Origin: Bacteroidales bacterium | GTDB lineage: Bacteria; Bacteroidota; Bacteroidia; Bacteroidales; F082 | DNA length: 64,000 nt | Assembly (NCBI GenBank): GCA_030683155.1 | Contig: JAUXMV010000090.1 | Coordinates: forward strand, 1 to 64,000 | Direction of reading: 5' to 3' | In this document: piece by piece, positions 47,520 to 56,364 of the stretch | Position numbering within the stretch: position 1 is the first letter of the stretch | How the letters are laid out: every line of letters starts with the position of its first letter | Notes under the pieces: model-generated | Seen by the model: the letters and a program-made list of their open reading frames with translations, nothing else | Databases searched by the model: none | What the model was told of the DNA's origin: nothing | Translations under genes and position numbers: made by a program

Positions 47520-47531
47520 TAAAAGTCTTCT

Positions 47532-47539
47532 TACTTTTG
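47532..47539 (+). promoter_or_regulatory. -7 box of the GT2 gene
   Basis: TACTTTTG matches TAnnTTTG, with TTTC at 47509-47512 at 19-base spacing. It overlaps an in-frame TTG (47537), leaving ATG 47558 as the start. Confidence 0.5.
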
Positions 47540-47557
47540 CACCCTTTATTGAAATTC

Positions 47558-48292
47558 ATGAAAAATCCCTTACTTAGCATTATCATTCCTGCATACAATG
47601 AGGCAAACACAATAGCTGTAGTTCTTCAAAAAGTATGCAATAGTTTGACAAATAATAATATTGAAGGCGAGATCATAGTGGTTGATGACGCTTCCAAAGA
47701 TAAAACGATTGAAGAAGTTCAAAGATTTATCGAATCCCACGTGACACATTCCATCAGGTTGTTGACTTCCAATCCCAATCGCGGCAAGGGTTTTGTCATT
47801 CGCAAAGGTATTGAAGATGCCAAAGGAGATTATGTGTTGGTTCAGGATGCCGACCATGAATATGATCCGCGTGAATATCCTTCTTTGCTTGGGCCAGTGA
47901 ACGACGGCATGGCAGATGTTGTTTACGGTTCACGTTTTTCGGGAGGTAATCCACATAGAATTCTGTTTTACTGGCATTCTATCGGAAATAAATTTCTTAC
48001 AGGACTCTCAAATATGTTTACAAATTTGAACCTCACCGATATGGAATCAGGTTACAAATTGTTTCGAAGAGACATAATCCAGTCGATATTACTGAAGGAA
48101 AACAGATTTGGTTTTGAACCTGAAGTGACTGCCAAAATCGCCCGTTTTAAAGATATCCGCATCTACGAAGTGGGTATTTCCTATTATGGCCGCACCTATG
48201 CTGAAGGAAAGAAGATCAATTGGCAAGATGGTTTCAGAGCCATTTGGTGTATTCTGAAATTCAATCTTTTTGATAAAAAGTTTTTGAAATAG
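47558..48292 (+). CDS. GT2 glycosyltransferase, polyprenyl-phosphate (DPM1-like) type
   Basis: From ATG 47558 the protein has 244 residues and no membrane helix. LLSIIIPAYNEANTI, IIVVDDASKDKT, VLVQDADHEYDP (Asp-x-Asp metal site), VVYGSRFSGG and TDMESGYKLFRRD match polyprenol-phosphate mannose/glucose synthases. It likely charges a lipid carrier with a hexose in the cytoplasm; the adjacent membrane proteins are candidates for using that donor on the outside. It has its own -7 box at the end of the preceding gene. Confidence 0.88.
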   Translation: MKNPLLSIIIPAYNEANTIAVVLQKVCNSLTNNNIEGEIIVVDDASKDKTIEEVQRFIESHVTHSIRLLTSNPNRGKGFVIRKGIEDAKGDYVLVQDADHEYDPREYPSLLGPVNDGMADVVYGSRFSGGNPHRILFYWHSIGNKFLTGLSNMFTNLNLTDMESGYKLFRRDIIQSILLKENRFGFEPEVTAKIARFKDIRIYEVGISYYGRTYAEGKKINWQDGFRAIWCILKFNLFDKKFLK

Positions 48293-48339
48293 AAGAGTCT
48301 TTTTTAGATCAATTTCAATTCTAAAAACAGTTCTTGAAC

Positions 48340-50181
48340 CTAATCAAAAACGGGTTTGAGAATATCAACTGTTACTTCGTCTACAAAAACAGGGTGTTCA
48401 CCACGATGCCAGATTGTTACACGAAAAGGATCTTCTGGCTTTCGGACTTCAGGTGTCAGATATAGAAATTCAATTTCGCTCCATTTATTCAGTTCGATAT
48501 GCCTTGAATCAATTTTCAGGGTTTTGTAATAGTAGGCATGCCCCTTATGCATAAAAGTTCCGGTGATGATTGTTTGATTTTCCTCCGGCGGCACAGTTGC
48601 AAATATCCGGGCCTTAATTCTGATAATCCCATATTCTTCGAGTGCAAGATCTTTGTAGGAGACCTCAAAATAAGGTGAGAACGGCTTCTCAGGCGAAAGT
48701 TTAAAAATATTATCCTTTGCGTCTGCAATTTGATAATCTGCTGGATTAACTCCTTCTTTTTCAAAAGTTTGAACAGTGATGTTTCGCCAACTAAATTTTT
48801 TTCCTGATGAAAGTATTTGTTCCGGACTCAGATTTCGGTCGAGTAAAAGATTTTGATTGACTTCGGGAGCAATCCATCTTTTAAGAAATATTGCATGATA
48901 CACCTCTTTTGTCATGCGTGAGCTATGGATAATTCCATGCAGAAACTGCCAGCTCTGAAACTGATTAATTGAGATAAGAACCAACAGCAGCAAAAGAAAT
49001 GAAGCTTTTTTCCAGATCTTTTGGTGTAACATTCTTTCAATTAAAACGCCAAGCGGTATTGCCAGAAAAACATACATCGGTATCACTGCCCGCTGACTGA
49101 AGCAATCGGCATACCACCAGCACGACCAGCTGGCAATGACATAGAATGAAACCAGAAAAATGATGAAAATGCTGAAAAAGATTTCTTTTCTGTTTTTGAA
49201 AAGCGAAACAAAACCAATCAAAGCCAGTGCCATCAATGGTGTGTAGAGCAACCATCCTTTCCGATAACTGAAAAGTACCTGCCATATATAGGGGCTTAAA
49301 AACTCCATGCCTTCACCTGCATTGCCGCCATAGCTGTTGTAAAGGAATTTGCCAGTCAGCAATTTGAAATAAACAAGCTGAAATGAAGAAAAGAAAACAA
49401 TAAAAAATCCTGTCAGTAGCACGTCTTTCCATCTCAGCCAATAGAGTTTTATTTTTTCATTAAGACTGTCTTTATCATAAATGTTCCAGAGTAAAGGGAT
49501 GCCGGCAACAAGTATTTCGGTCGGACGACTCAATGCCGACAGTCCAATGAGAATTCCTAATCCAACGGCATATTTTAAAGATGGTTTTTCGTGCCAACGT
49601 ATAGTAAACCATAATATCAACGAAAAAAGGAAAAACAGGTAGTTGTGCGACATAAGTCCTTGTCCGTGGTAAACATTGAGAACCAAATAATTTGTACCGA
49701 AAACAATTGCCACCAATAAAATTGAAACAACAACAGGGTTAAAAAACCTACGCATGGCTTTCCTGAAAAAGATCAGTCCGGTTGCTGTATAAATGAAACT
49801 TCCATAGAGAAGACTCATTTGGTAAGGATAAGAAAATCCATCGGCCTCATAGCCGCCTGCGAGAGCCCAAATATGTCCGATAACAAACCAGGGCAAATAC
49901 AAAACTGCCATTCCCATTGGATATTTCATTACATAATAGCCTTCGGGTCGTGGAAGTGCCTGATAAAAAGTGGAAGTATTCTGGTATTTGGCGATGATAT
50001 CCTGAACGACAGAAAAATCTTTCAGTCCAAGGTCATTGTAGATAAAGGTAAAAGGAAGATACAAATAATAGCCGAAAATATCCCAGGAAATCAGCAGGCG
50101 CGGTGTATGCGAGAGAACAATATATGCCAGAATGATGAGTGAAACAACAAGCGTAAAATGGGAGCTTTCAAGTTTTTTCAT
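48340..50181 (-). CDS. Multi-spanning membrane protein, GT-C glycosyltransferase-like (paralogue B)
   Basis: The 613-residue protein shares its whole layout with the gene at 45645-47519: SWDIFGYYLYLPFTFIYND at the first periplasmic loop, ADGFSYPYQMSLLYG, WFTIRWHEKPS, SRPTEILVA and LLWNIYDKDSL. A soluble C-terminal domain (about 440-613) ends in VDEVTVDILKPV, as paralogue A ends in VDDFSVTIYEPV. It lies on the opposite strand, tail to tail with the GT2 gene, and is third after the MBOAT and AlgJ-like genes, 41 bases downstream. Probable role: a lipid-linked-sugar-dependent transferase in surface glycan assembly. Confidence 0.7.
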   Translation of the reverse strand: MKKLESSHFTLVVSLIILAYIVLSHTPRLLISWDIFGYYLYLPFTFIYNDLGLKDFSVVQDIIAKYQNTSTFYQALPRPEGYYVMKYPMGMAVLYLPWFVIGHIWALAGGYEADGFSYPYQMSLLYGSFIYTATGLIFFRKAMRRFFNPVVVSILLVAIVFGTNYLVLNVYHGQGLMSHNYLFFLFSLILWFTIRWHEKPSLKYAVGLGILIGLSALSRPTEILVAGIPLLWNIYDKDSLNEKIKLYWLRWKDVLLTGFFIVFFSSFQLVYFKLLTGKFLYNSYGGNAGEGMEFLSPYIWQVLFSYRKGWLLYTPLMALALIGFVSLFKNRKEIFFSIFIIFLVSFYVIASWSCWWYADCFSQRAVIPMYVFLAIPLGVLIERMLHQKIWKKASFLLLLLVLISINQFQSWQFLHGIIHSSRMTKEVYHAIFLKRWIAPEVNQNLLLDRNLSPEQILSSGKKFSWRNITVQTFEKEGVNPADYQIADAKDNIFKLSPEKPFSPYFEVSYKDLALEEYGIIRIKARIFATVPPEENQTIITGTFMHKGHAYYYKTLKIDSRHIELNKWSEIEFLYLTPEVRKPEDPFRVTIWHRGEHPVFVDEVTVDILKPVFD

Positions 50182-50222
50182 GTATCCGGAAAGGATTGAA
50201 TTAATGGTAAAAATAGTAAATT

Positions 50223-51530
50223 TTAGTTCTTATTGCGATTATTCTCAAAAACCCATAAAGCATCAAGCCATAGCATTTCATCAATACTGATATTTCTTTT
50301 TTCGGCCTTTTCTTTGATCATTTCCATGTAGGATTCACTGCTTTGGATGCGGTTTAATATCTGATTGATTTCTTCGAGATCACTTTCGCTGTAGGCACTT
50401 ACCTTCTGAATGGCTTCATATAAATCATCGATAAATCCAAAGCTGAAACGCGACATATTGGCATCCGTCTGAAGCAAAACAATGAAATCGGTGCGTAAAA
50501 CTCTTTGCAGAATATCGACATTGATTTTTTCTAAAGTTGGTCCGCCATCACCCTGAATTATTTGTTTGTTGTAGTACCAGAATTCATGCTTTCCAAAGGC
50601 TCTTGTGGCGTAACCGCTTCCAAACCATTGCCAGTAGTAACTGTCGGCAACCACAATGACTGATGGTTTTGGTTCTTCACCAATTTGGTTAAATGAGAAT
50701 TCCGGATAAGGCATTGGGTAGTCATTTGGTTTGATTAAAATATTTAGTCCTTCCCATAGGTCGCGGTCAGGTGATTTAAGGGTATGAGAGACCTCAATAT
50801 TTTTTATGTCGAAATCCATAAATTCTCGTCCTGATAAATGTTCCATGGTATTGATCAATGAATCAAAAACCAGTCCCATGCCATAATAACTCCAATGAAT
50901 ACCACATTGAGGATACAAGGCGAAACGACTTGTATCTTTCATGGCCAAAAACCATTTATTTCCATTGATGACCGGCACTTCATTCTGTGTCAAAGCAAAA
51001 TCATAGCTTGAAATATTTTGAGGATAGACAGTATCAGGCTTGTATTTTTTGGGTACAAATTCAGGAAAAAAGCTTGCCTTTCCCGGAGCTAAAACGACGA
51101 TCAGATGTTTGTTTTGCTTTTGAAGCCAATCGGAAACAATCTTTGTTTTTTCGATATCTGCGGCTATCTTCCCGTCACCAACATAATCAAGACCATAGAG
51201 CGCTTTAATATAGTTTAGCTCAAATAAATAGCCCTCATTTCCAAGTACAACAGCCTGAGCCGAAATCATACCAAACGCATTCAGCCTGATTTGGTTGAAC
51301 AAGCGTACTAGATAAGGCCTGAAGCCGATATGTTGCTCAACATAAGTATTCATGCTATCCTGAAAGGTGGCATTTAAATAATTTTCAAAACTCCATTGTG
51401 GCTTCTTTGCAGTTAAATAAGCACCTTTCAAGGGATAAATTTCTTTGATTTTGAATTGCTGCTGAATGAATGGCAGCAACATCACCAGCAATATTGCCGC
51501 AAACAAGATGTGTTTGATGTACTGCTTCAT
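50223..51530 (-). CDS. AlgJ/AlgX-like SGNH acetyltransferase protein
   Basis: The 435-residue protein has one N-terminal membrane anchor (about 8-25) and a periplasmic SGNH-hydrolase-like domain. VVADSYYWQWFG (near 292) gives the nucleophilic Ser. CGIHWSYYGM (near 209) matches the D-x-H-W motif of alginate acetylation proteins, but Asp is replaced by Gly. It starts one base after the MBOAT stop, so both are cotranscribed; in alginate systems AlgI passes acetyl groups across the membrane and AlgJ/AlgX place them on the polymer. The polymer here is unlikely to be alginate because no alginate genes are seen. Confidence 0.83.
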   Translation of the reverse strand: MKQYIKHILFAAILLVMLLPFIQQQFKIKEIYPLKGAYLTAKKPQWSFENYLNATFQDSMNTYVEQHIGFRPYLVRLFNQIRLNAFGMISAQAVVLGNEGYLFELNYIKALYGLDYVGDGKIAADIEKTKIVSDWLQKQNKHLIVVLAPGKASFFPEFVPKKYKPDTVYPQNISSYDFALTQNEVPVINGNKWFLAMKDTSRFALYPQCGIHWSYYGMGLVFDSLINTMEHLSGREFMDFDIKNIEVSHTLKSPDRDLWEGLNILIKPNDYPMPYPEFSFNQIGEEPKPSVIVVADSYYWQWFGSGYATRAFGKHEFWYYNKQIIQGDGGPTLEKINVDILQRVLRTDFIVLLQTDANMSRFSFGFIDDLYEAIQKVSAYSESDLEEINQILNRIQSSESYMEMIKEKAEKRNISIDEMLWLDALWVFENNRNKN

Positions 51531-51531
51531 T

Positions 51532-52950
51532 CTAAAACCTGAAATAAATAAAGGGGTTAAAACCTGAAGAAGTAATTGAACCCAGGCTGATTATCAAAAA
51601 GAAAAGGGAAATTAGTGTCATGATAACAAGTACCCAAAAGCGTTGTTGCTTTCCAAAAAGTTTTACCTGCCAATGTTCAATAATCGGAAAATAAGCCCAA
51701 AAAGAGAAAGCAGCTGCAAAAATCATTGTGATCCACACTTCGCTGCTCACCAGAATATCTTCCCCACCGCTAAAGCTGAACATGCCTGCGGTATAGTGCC
51801 AAACCTGATCCATGCTTTCCGACCGAAAAAGTACCCAGCCGATAAGTGTTATGATAAAGGTGATGATTACACTTGGAAATTTCCCGATTTTTTGATACAA
51901 TTTCAGCAGGAAAAGACGGTCAGCAATAAGGAAAAACCCATGAAACCCTCCCCATACAACAAAGTTCCATGCAGCGCCATGCCAGAACCCTGAAATAAGA
52001 AACACCAGCCAAAGGTTAAAATACATTCGTCTCAAAGAAACCCTGTTTCCTCCAAGCGGAATATACAGATAATCGCGCATCCATCGACCGAGCGTCATAT
52101 GCCAGCGCCGCCAAAATTCTGAAATGTTTTGTGAAATGTATGGATTGTTGAAATTTTCAGGAAAATCGAACCCAATCATTCTGCCCAATCCGATGGCCAT
52201 ATCAGAATAGCCGGCAAAGTCGTAATAAATCTGGAATGCATAAGCAAGTATTCCAATCCACAAAACAGCAGTCGAAAGCATTGCCGGATCGGCAGCGAAA
52301 ACGCTGTCGGCATAAGCTCCAAGCGGATTTGCTATCATCACTTTTTTGGCCAGACCCAAAGCAAAACGGAAGAAACCCGTCAAACGATTGTCAGCAGTTT
52401 CGTTGCTGCGCCTGTCGGTGAGCTGCGATGCAATTTCGTTGAAACGAACGATAGGCCCGGCAATCAATTGAGGGAACATAAGGATGTAGAGCGCCAGGTC
52501 TGTTACTTTTTTCAAAGGTGGATGCACTCCGCGATGCACATCGACCGCATATGTCATCTTTTGAAAAGTAAAAAATGAAATACCTATCGGAAGTGCCACA
52601 TGTGTCCATTTTACAGGTTCACTTCCAAGTTGTTGCAGTAAAATATCGATGTTTTCAACAAAAAAATTGGCATACTTGAAGTAAAGCAGCATTCCAACAT
52701 TCAGAGCTATACTTGAACCGGTAAGCCAGCGTTTGGCGTTGCCGGTTTTGGAATACATTACCTTAACAAGGTAAAAATCAGCAATGATGCTTACAACAAC
52801 GATAAAAATAAAATCCGGGGCTCCCCATGCGTAAAACAAAAGACTTGCAGCCAGAGCCACGTAGTTTTTTAGCACACGGGGCGATGCAAAATATATCAGC
52901 AGAAATGCCGGCAGAAAATACAACAGAAACAAGCTGCTACTGAAAACCAT
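51532..52950 (-). CDS. MBOAT O-acyltransferase (AlgI/DltB-like)
   Basis: The 472-residue integral membrane protein has the AlgI-type MBOAT pattern: FFTFQKMTYAVDVHRG near 126, NISEFWRRWHMTLGRWMRD near 277 and the catalytic His in FLISGFWHGAAWNF near 320. It takes an acyl group from a cytoplasmic donor and passes it across the inner membrane. It is first in the operon with the AlgJ-like protein and membrane protein paralogue B; a -7 box TAAATTTG is on the minus strand at 52977-52984. Confidence 0.94.
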   Translation of the reverse strand: MVFSSSLFLLYFLPAFLLIYFASPRVLKNYVALAASLLFYAWGAPDFIFIVVVSIIADFYLVKVMYSKTGNAKRWLTGSSIALNVGMLLYFKYANFFVENIDILLQQLGSEPVKWTHVALPIGISFFTFQKMTYAVDVHRGVHPPLKKVTDLALYILMFPQLIAGPIVRFNEIASQLTDRRSNETADNRLTGFFRFALGLAKKVMIANPLGAYADSVFAADPAMLSTAVLWIGILAYAFQIYYDFAGYSDMAIGLGRMIGFDFPENFNNPYISQNISEFWRRWHMTLGRWMRDYLYIPLGGNRVSLRRMYFNLWLVFLISGFWHGAAWNFVVWGGFHGFFLIADRLFLLKLYQKIGKFPSVIITFIITLIGWVLFRSESMDQVWHYTAGMFSFSGGEDILVSSEVWITMIFAAAFSFWAYFPIIEHWQVKLFGKQQRFWVLVIMTLISLFFLIISLGSITSSGFNPFIYFRF

Positions 52951-53318
52951 AAATTTCAGTTTTTGGTTAAAAAAGGCAAATTTAGAAGTTAAATTCAGAC
53001 AGACTGAGCCTTGGCTGCTTTTTTTCTGTTATTTAGAAATTATATATTTTCTGATCTCAATGCTTGACCACTGAGAAGATAAAGAAATTCATTGATGTCC
53101 GGTTAAAATTATCTATCGTCCCTACGGGACTTTTAATGATTTTTATCTTATTCACTACTACTACCAATCTATTGTCCCTAACGGGACAGTCCCAGAGGGA
53201 CTCAAGATTGGTAAAAAGATAAAAAGCAAACCCAACAAAATAGAAGTCCCGTAGGAACGAAAGATATCAGGCATCACAGAACATTTCGTAAAATTTAACC
53301 GGACAACAGTAAAAGAAA
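52951..53318. other. Intergenic region with -7 box and palindromic repeat
   Basis: These 368 bases hold the minus-strand -7 box of the MBOAT operon (52977-52984) and the nested palindrome at 53096-53305. No coding frame is supported. Confidence 0.6.
53096..53305. repeat. 210-base nested palindromic repeat with GTCCC-GGGAC units
   Basis: Outer arms 53096-53110 and 53291-53305 are inverted with one mismatch. A second pair, 53116-53132 and 53244-53260, is inverted with one mismatch and contains CCCTACGGGAC. An inner pair, 53162-53170 and 53205-53213, is exact. Two small hairpins, TGTCCC-TAAC-GGGACA (53173-53188) and AGTCCC-AGA-GGGACT (53188-53202), sit in the centre. The layout resembles a REP/MITE-like multi-branched element. 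It contains no gene, and no target-site duplication is obvious. Confidence 0.8.
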
Positions 53319-53879
53319 CTATGAAAACATTTCCGGAAACTTACTTAAGTTGACCAGTTGCAATGCATACATCACAAGATCGAAGAAGAAGAGAAAGCCT
53401 CCCTGCAAAATGATTGAATGTCCGAAACCTTTCAACCTGTCAGGATTTTTAGTCGGTTTGCCAGCGCGTTTCAATAAAAATAAACCAATGATAATGTAAA
53501 TGATATCAAGGCCTGCATTGATGATAAACAGGTTTTTGGTTTTGAGATGTTCTGTCAGTGAATCAGCGAAAGTCAAAACTGAAGGATTGGTATTGGAAAA
53601 CTGAAATAAGGCATAGCCAGCAATAGCAAGATTCACGATGTTCCAGAAAAAGTTCATCTGATGAAAATATCTGCTCGAACCGCTTTTTTTGTTCCATCCA
53701 TAAATGCCAATTAAAATATTCGCAATTGCCCAACTTCCAAGTACATACATGCCAATCCTGTTTGTGGAAGCACTTAATGCGAAAAAAACCTCTGACTCTT
53801 CTGCCTGAACATTGTTTGAAAAAAATACCAAAACCAAGATGACAAAAGAGCTGTAGTTGAAATTCAATTTGTTTGACAT
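53319..53879 (-). CDS. Small exported membrane protein, DUF6992-like
   Basis: I start at ATG 53879 (186 residues); an upstream TTG at 53903 is less likely. A signal peptide ends near NNVQAEES. Four hydrophobic helices follow (about 45-60, 75-92, 115-135 and 155-178), with conserved-looking ALSASTNRIGMYVLGSWAIA and HQMNFFWNIVNLAIAGYAL. The pattern recalls DUF6992 proteins, a weak recognition. No function is known. Its stop lies just after the palindromic repeat. Confidence 0.7.
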   Translation of the reverse strand: MSNKLNFNYSSFVILVLVFFSNNVQAEESEVFFALSASTNRIGMYVLGSWAIANILIGIYGWNKKSGSSRYFHQMNFFWNIVNLAIAGYALFQFSNTNPSVLTFADSLTEHLKTKNLFIINAGLDIIYIIIGLFLLKRAGKPTKNPDRLKGFGHSIILQGGFLFFFDLVMYALQLVNLSKFPEMFS

Positions 53880-53952
53880 AAATATTTTGAAACCAATATT
53901 CAAAGAAGATTTTTAATGAAAAAAAACGATTTTGTTTTAGAAAACCGACCTG

Positions 53953-54834
53953 TTATTCTACAAGTCTGTCCAGTGTGTTTTTTATCAAAGTTTCCATATG
54001 TGGCTGATAGTTTCCTGCAAATTTTTCAGTAACCCTGTTGGCAATTATCACACAAATAGTGAGTGCATCATGTCCGAGCATGCTGCTCAAACCGTACAAA
54101 GCGGAGGACTCCATTTCAAAGTTGGTGATTTTTTTGCCTTCATAAACGAAGGACTCGATCTTGCTGTTCATGTTTTCGTCAGAAAGTTCGAGACGAAGCA
54201 CTCTTCCCTGAGGTCCGTAAAAACCGGGAGATGTTGCAGTTACACCTTTTTGATAGCCATTTGCAAGCTTTTCAAGCAAAACGGATGATGCTTTCACAAC
54301 ATATGGTGAAGGCAGTTTTTTGCTCCAGTCCATGTGCTTTACAAAGGCTTCAGTCATTGACTGATCAATATGCTTTTCGCTTCCGGCATAAAAATGCAAT
54401 AAGCCATCGAGGCCAAGAGCGTGCGTGCTGGCCACAAAACTTTCTCCAACAGGAATCTCAGACTGAAGTGCACCCGACGTGCCAAGTCTTATCAATGTTA
54501 GGCGGGTATGCTGTTCTTTTGTCATTCTCGATTTCAGATCGATGTTGACCAAAGCATCCAATTCGTTAATTACAATGTCGATGTTGTCAGTACCCATGCC
54601 TGTAGAAAGTGCTGTAATCCTTTTCCCTTTGTACCAGCCTGTATGCGTAACAATCTCTCTGTTAGAGACTTCATGTTCTATTGTATCGAAAAATGAAGAT
54701 ATTTTTTTTACCCTGTTTGGATCACCCACAAGTAAAATGGTGTCGGAAATCTGCTCAGGAAGTAAGCGAAGATGATAGATTGTCCCGTCGGAGTTTAGCG
54801 GAAGTTGTGAGGCGGGAATGTGAGTCCTGTTCAT
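53953..54834 (-). CDS. udp: Uridine/nucleoside phosphorylase
   Basis: The 293-residue protein is in the PNP/UDP family, splitting nucleosides with phosphate into base and ribose-1-phosphate. VGDPNRVKKI (near 36) and RLGTSGALQ (near 115) are phosphate-binding loops, and NFEMESSALYGLSSMLGH (near 237) holds the Glu-Met-Glu ribose site. It is slightly longer than enterobacterial Udp (about 253). Uridine is the likely substrate, but purine nucleosides cannot be excluded. A -7 box TACCTTTG lies on the minus strand at 54874-54881. Confidence 0.9.
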   Translation of the reverse strand: MNRTHIPASQLPLNSDGTIYHLRLLPEQISDTILLVGDPNRVKKISSFFDTIEHEVSNREIVTHTGWYKGKRITALSTGMGTDNIDIVINELDALVNIDLKSRMTKEQHTRLTLIRLGTSGALQSEIPVGESFVASTHALGLDGLLHFYAGSEKHIDQSMTEAFVKHMDWSKKLPSPYVVKASSVLLEKLANGYQKGVTATSPGFYGPQGRVLRLELSDENMNSKIESFVYEGKKITNFEMESSALYGLSSMLGHDALTICVIIANRVTEKFAGNYQPHMETLIKNTLDRLVE

Positions 54835-54873
54835 AAGAATTACAAATTTGTACTGTTGAAATCAATAATTTTG

Positions 54874-54881
54874 CAAAGGTA
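54874..54881 (-). promoter_or_regulatory. -7 box of the nucleoside phosphorylase gene
   Basis: The minus strand reads TACCTTTG (TAnnTTTG), 39 bases before the ATG at 54834. Confidence 0.45.
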
Positions 54882-55002
54882 AGAACAAAAGCCTTGCCAT
54901 TGAATGACAAGCCTTGCCTACAATTACTTTCAAGAATTTTCTGTGAAGAAAAAATAAACAACTGGATTTTTCGATTGTTAAAGAGATATAAAAATATACG
55001 AC

Positions 55003-56259
55003 ATGCATAGTTTAAAAAGAGAAGTTGGAGCAGCTGAAATTATTTCTATTGGAGATGAGTTACTGATCGGACAAGTAATCAACAGCAATGCTTCATGGAT
55101 GGGAGAGCAGCTTTTTTTGAGTGGTGTTCCGTTGCGAAGGGTAACAACCATCGGCGACAATGAGCAGGATTTGCATGAAGCGATTGATGCTGCCATCGAA
55201 AGGGTGCAATTTGTTTTTTTGACTGGGGGTCTTGGGCCAACGAGCGATGACATAACAAAACCTTCTTTATGTAATTATTTCAATGTTCAGCTGGAATTCA
55301 ACACTGAAGCTTTTCAGCAGGTGGAGGCACTTTTTGCCCGTCGTGGAATGCCTGTCACTGAACGAAACCGGCTTCAGGCAATGTTACCTGAAAATTGTCG
55401 GCCAGTACAAAACATGAATGGTACCGCTCCCGGAATGTGGTTTGAACACGAAGGAGCCGAAATCGTTTCTATGCCTGGCGTGCCTTTTGAGATGAAACCA
55501 ATGTTGACAGAGCAGGTGATTCCAACAATAAAAAAACGTTTTCAGACTTCAAATTTCTTCTTCAAAACTATCATGACAACCGGCGTAGGCGAGTCTTTTC
55601 TTGCCGACCGCATAAAAGATTGGGAAAACAATCTGCCAAAAGGATTCAAGCTTGCATATCTTCCGCAGCCCGGTTTGGTCAGATTGCGGCTGGGCGGTGA
55701 AGGTGCCGATGGACAAAGTGTGCTGCAAACCTTAAACCGCCTTGTTGATGAACTTACTTCATTGTTGCCTGAGTATGTTTATGGATATGACAACCAACCT
55801 CTTGAAGTGGTGGTAGGTCAAAAACTTAAGGATCAGCTCAAAACTGTTGCAACTGCTGAAAGCTGCACCGGTGGCTATATCGCTCATTTACTTACAAGCA
55901 TTCCCGGGAGTTCTGCGTGGTTCAAAGGCGCAGTAGTTGCTTATTCAAATGAAATAAAAACAGGTTTGTTAGGCGTTCCTGTTTCTGAAATTGAAGCCTA
56001 TGGTGCTGTCAGCAGTCAAGTTGCAGAAGCAATGGCTACTGGACTACTGGAACGTTTTGGCACTGATTATGCGCTTGCAGTCACCGGCATCGCCGGCCCC
56101 GATGGTGGCACAGCAGAGAAGCCGGTCGGAACAGTCTGGGTTGCGGTGGCGGATAAGTCTGGTGTTAATTCACAGCGTTTTCAGCTCGGCGAACAGCGTG
56201 ATCGCAATATTCGTCGATCTGCTTTGTCGGCATTAAATATGTTAAGGTTGAAAATCTGA
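55003..56259 (+). CDS. cinA: CinA family protein (nicotinamide-nucleotide amidohydrolase)
   Basis: The 418-residue protein has an N-terminal MoCF-like domain (about 5-175; ISIGDELLIGQVINSNASW, FLTGGLGPTSDD) and a C-terminal PncC amidohydrolase domain (about 260-418; TAESCTGGYIAHLL, VTGIAGPDGGT). The family cleaves ADP-ribose-type and NMN compounds in NAD recycling; the old competence/damage label is historical. It is monocistronic and ends before a bidirectional terminator shared with fabD. Confidence 0.94.
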   Translation: MHSLKREVGAAEIISIGDELLIGQVINSNASWMGEQLFLSGVPLRRVTTIGDNEQDLHEAIDAAIERVQFVFLTGGLGPTSDDITKPSLCNYFNVQLEFNTEAFQQVEALFARRGMPVTERNRLQAMLPENCRPVQNMNGTAPGMWFEHEGAEIVSMPGVPFEMKPMLTEQVIPTIKKRFQTSNFFFKTIMTTGVGESFLADRIKDWENNLPKGFKLAYLPQPGLVRLRLGGEGADGQSVLQTLNRLVDELTSLLPEYVYGYDNQPLEVVVGQKLKDQLKTVATAESCTGGYIAHLLTSIPGSSAWFKGAVVAYSNEIKTGLLGVPVSEIEAYGAVSSQVAEAMATGLLERFGTDYALAVTGIAGPDGGTAEKPVGTVWVAVADKSGVNSQRFQLGEQRDRNIRRSALSALNMLRLKI

Positions 56260-56312
56260 ATTGGTCTCTCATTCCAATAATAGGAAAGGAAATCTTTACA
56301 AAGCCAGAAATA

Positions 56313-56346
56313 AAAAAAAACTGTCTGATTTCAGACAGTTTTGTTT
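56313..56346. terminator. Bidirectional terminator between cinA and fabD
   Basis: AAAAACTGTCTGA (56316-56328) pairs with TCAGACAGTTTTG (56331-56343) around two bases, with an A-run before it and T-rich sequence after it. The two converging genes can both use it. Confidence 0.8.
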
Positions 56347-56364
56347 ATTTTCGCTTTAAGTGCT

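Noticed and set aside
48293-48339. Terminator between the GT2 gene and membrane protein paralogue B
   Set aside because: The only pair (TTTTTAGA/TCTAAAAA) is an 8-base AT stem with an 11-base loop, too weak to call.
53096-53305. CRISPR array or insertion sequence
   Set aside because: There are no direct repeats with spacers and no transposase frame; the symmetry is inverted and nested.
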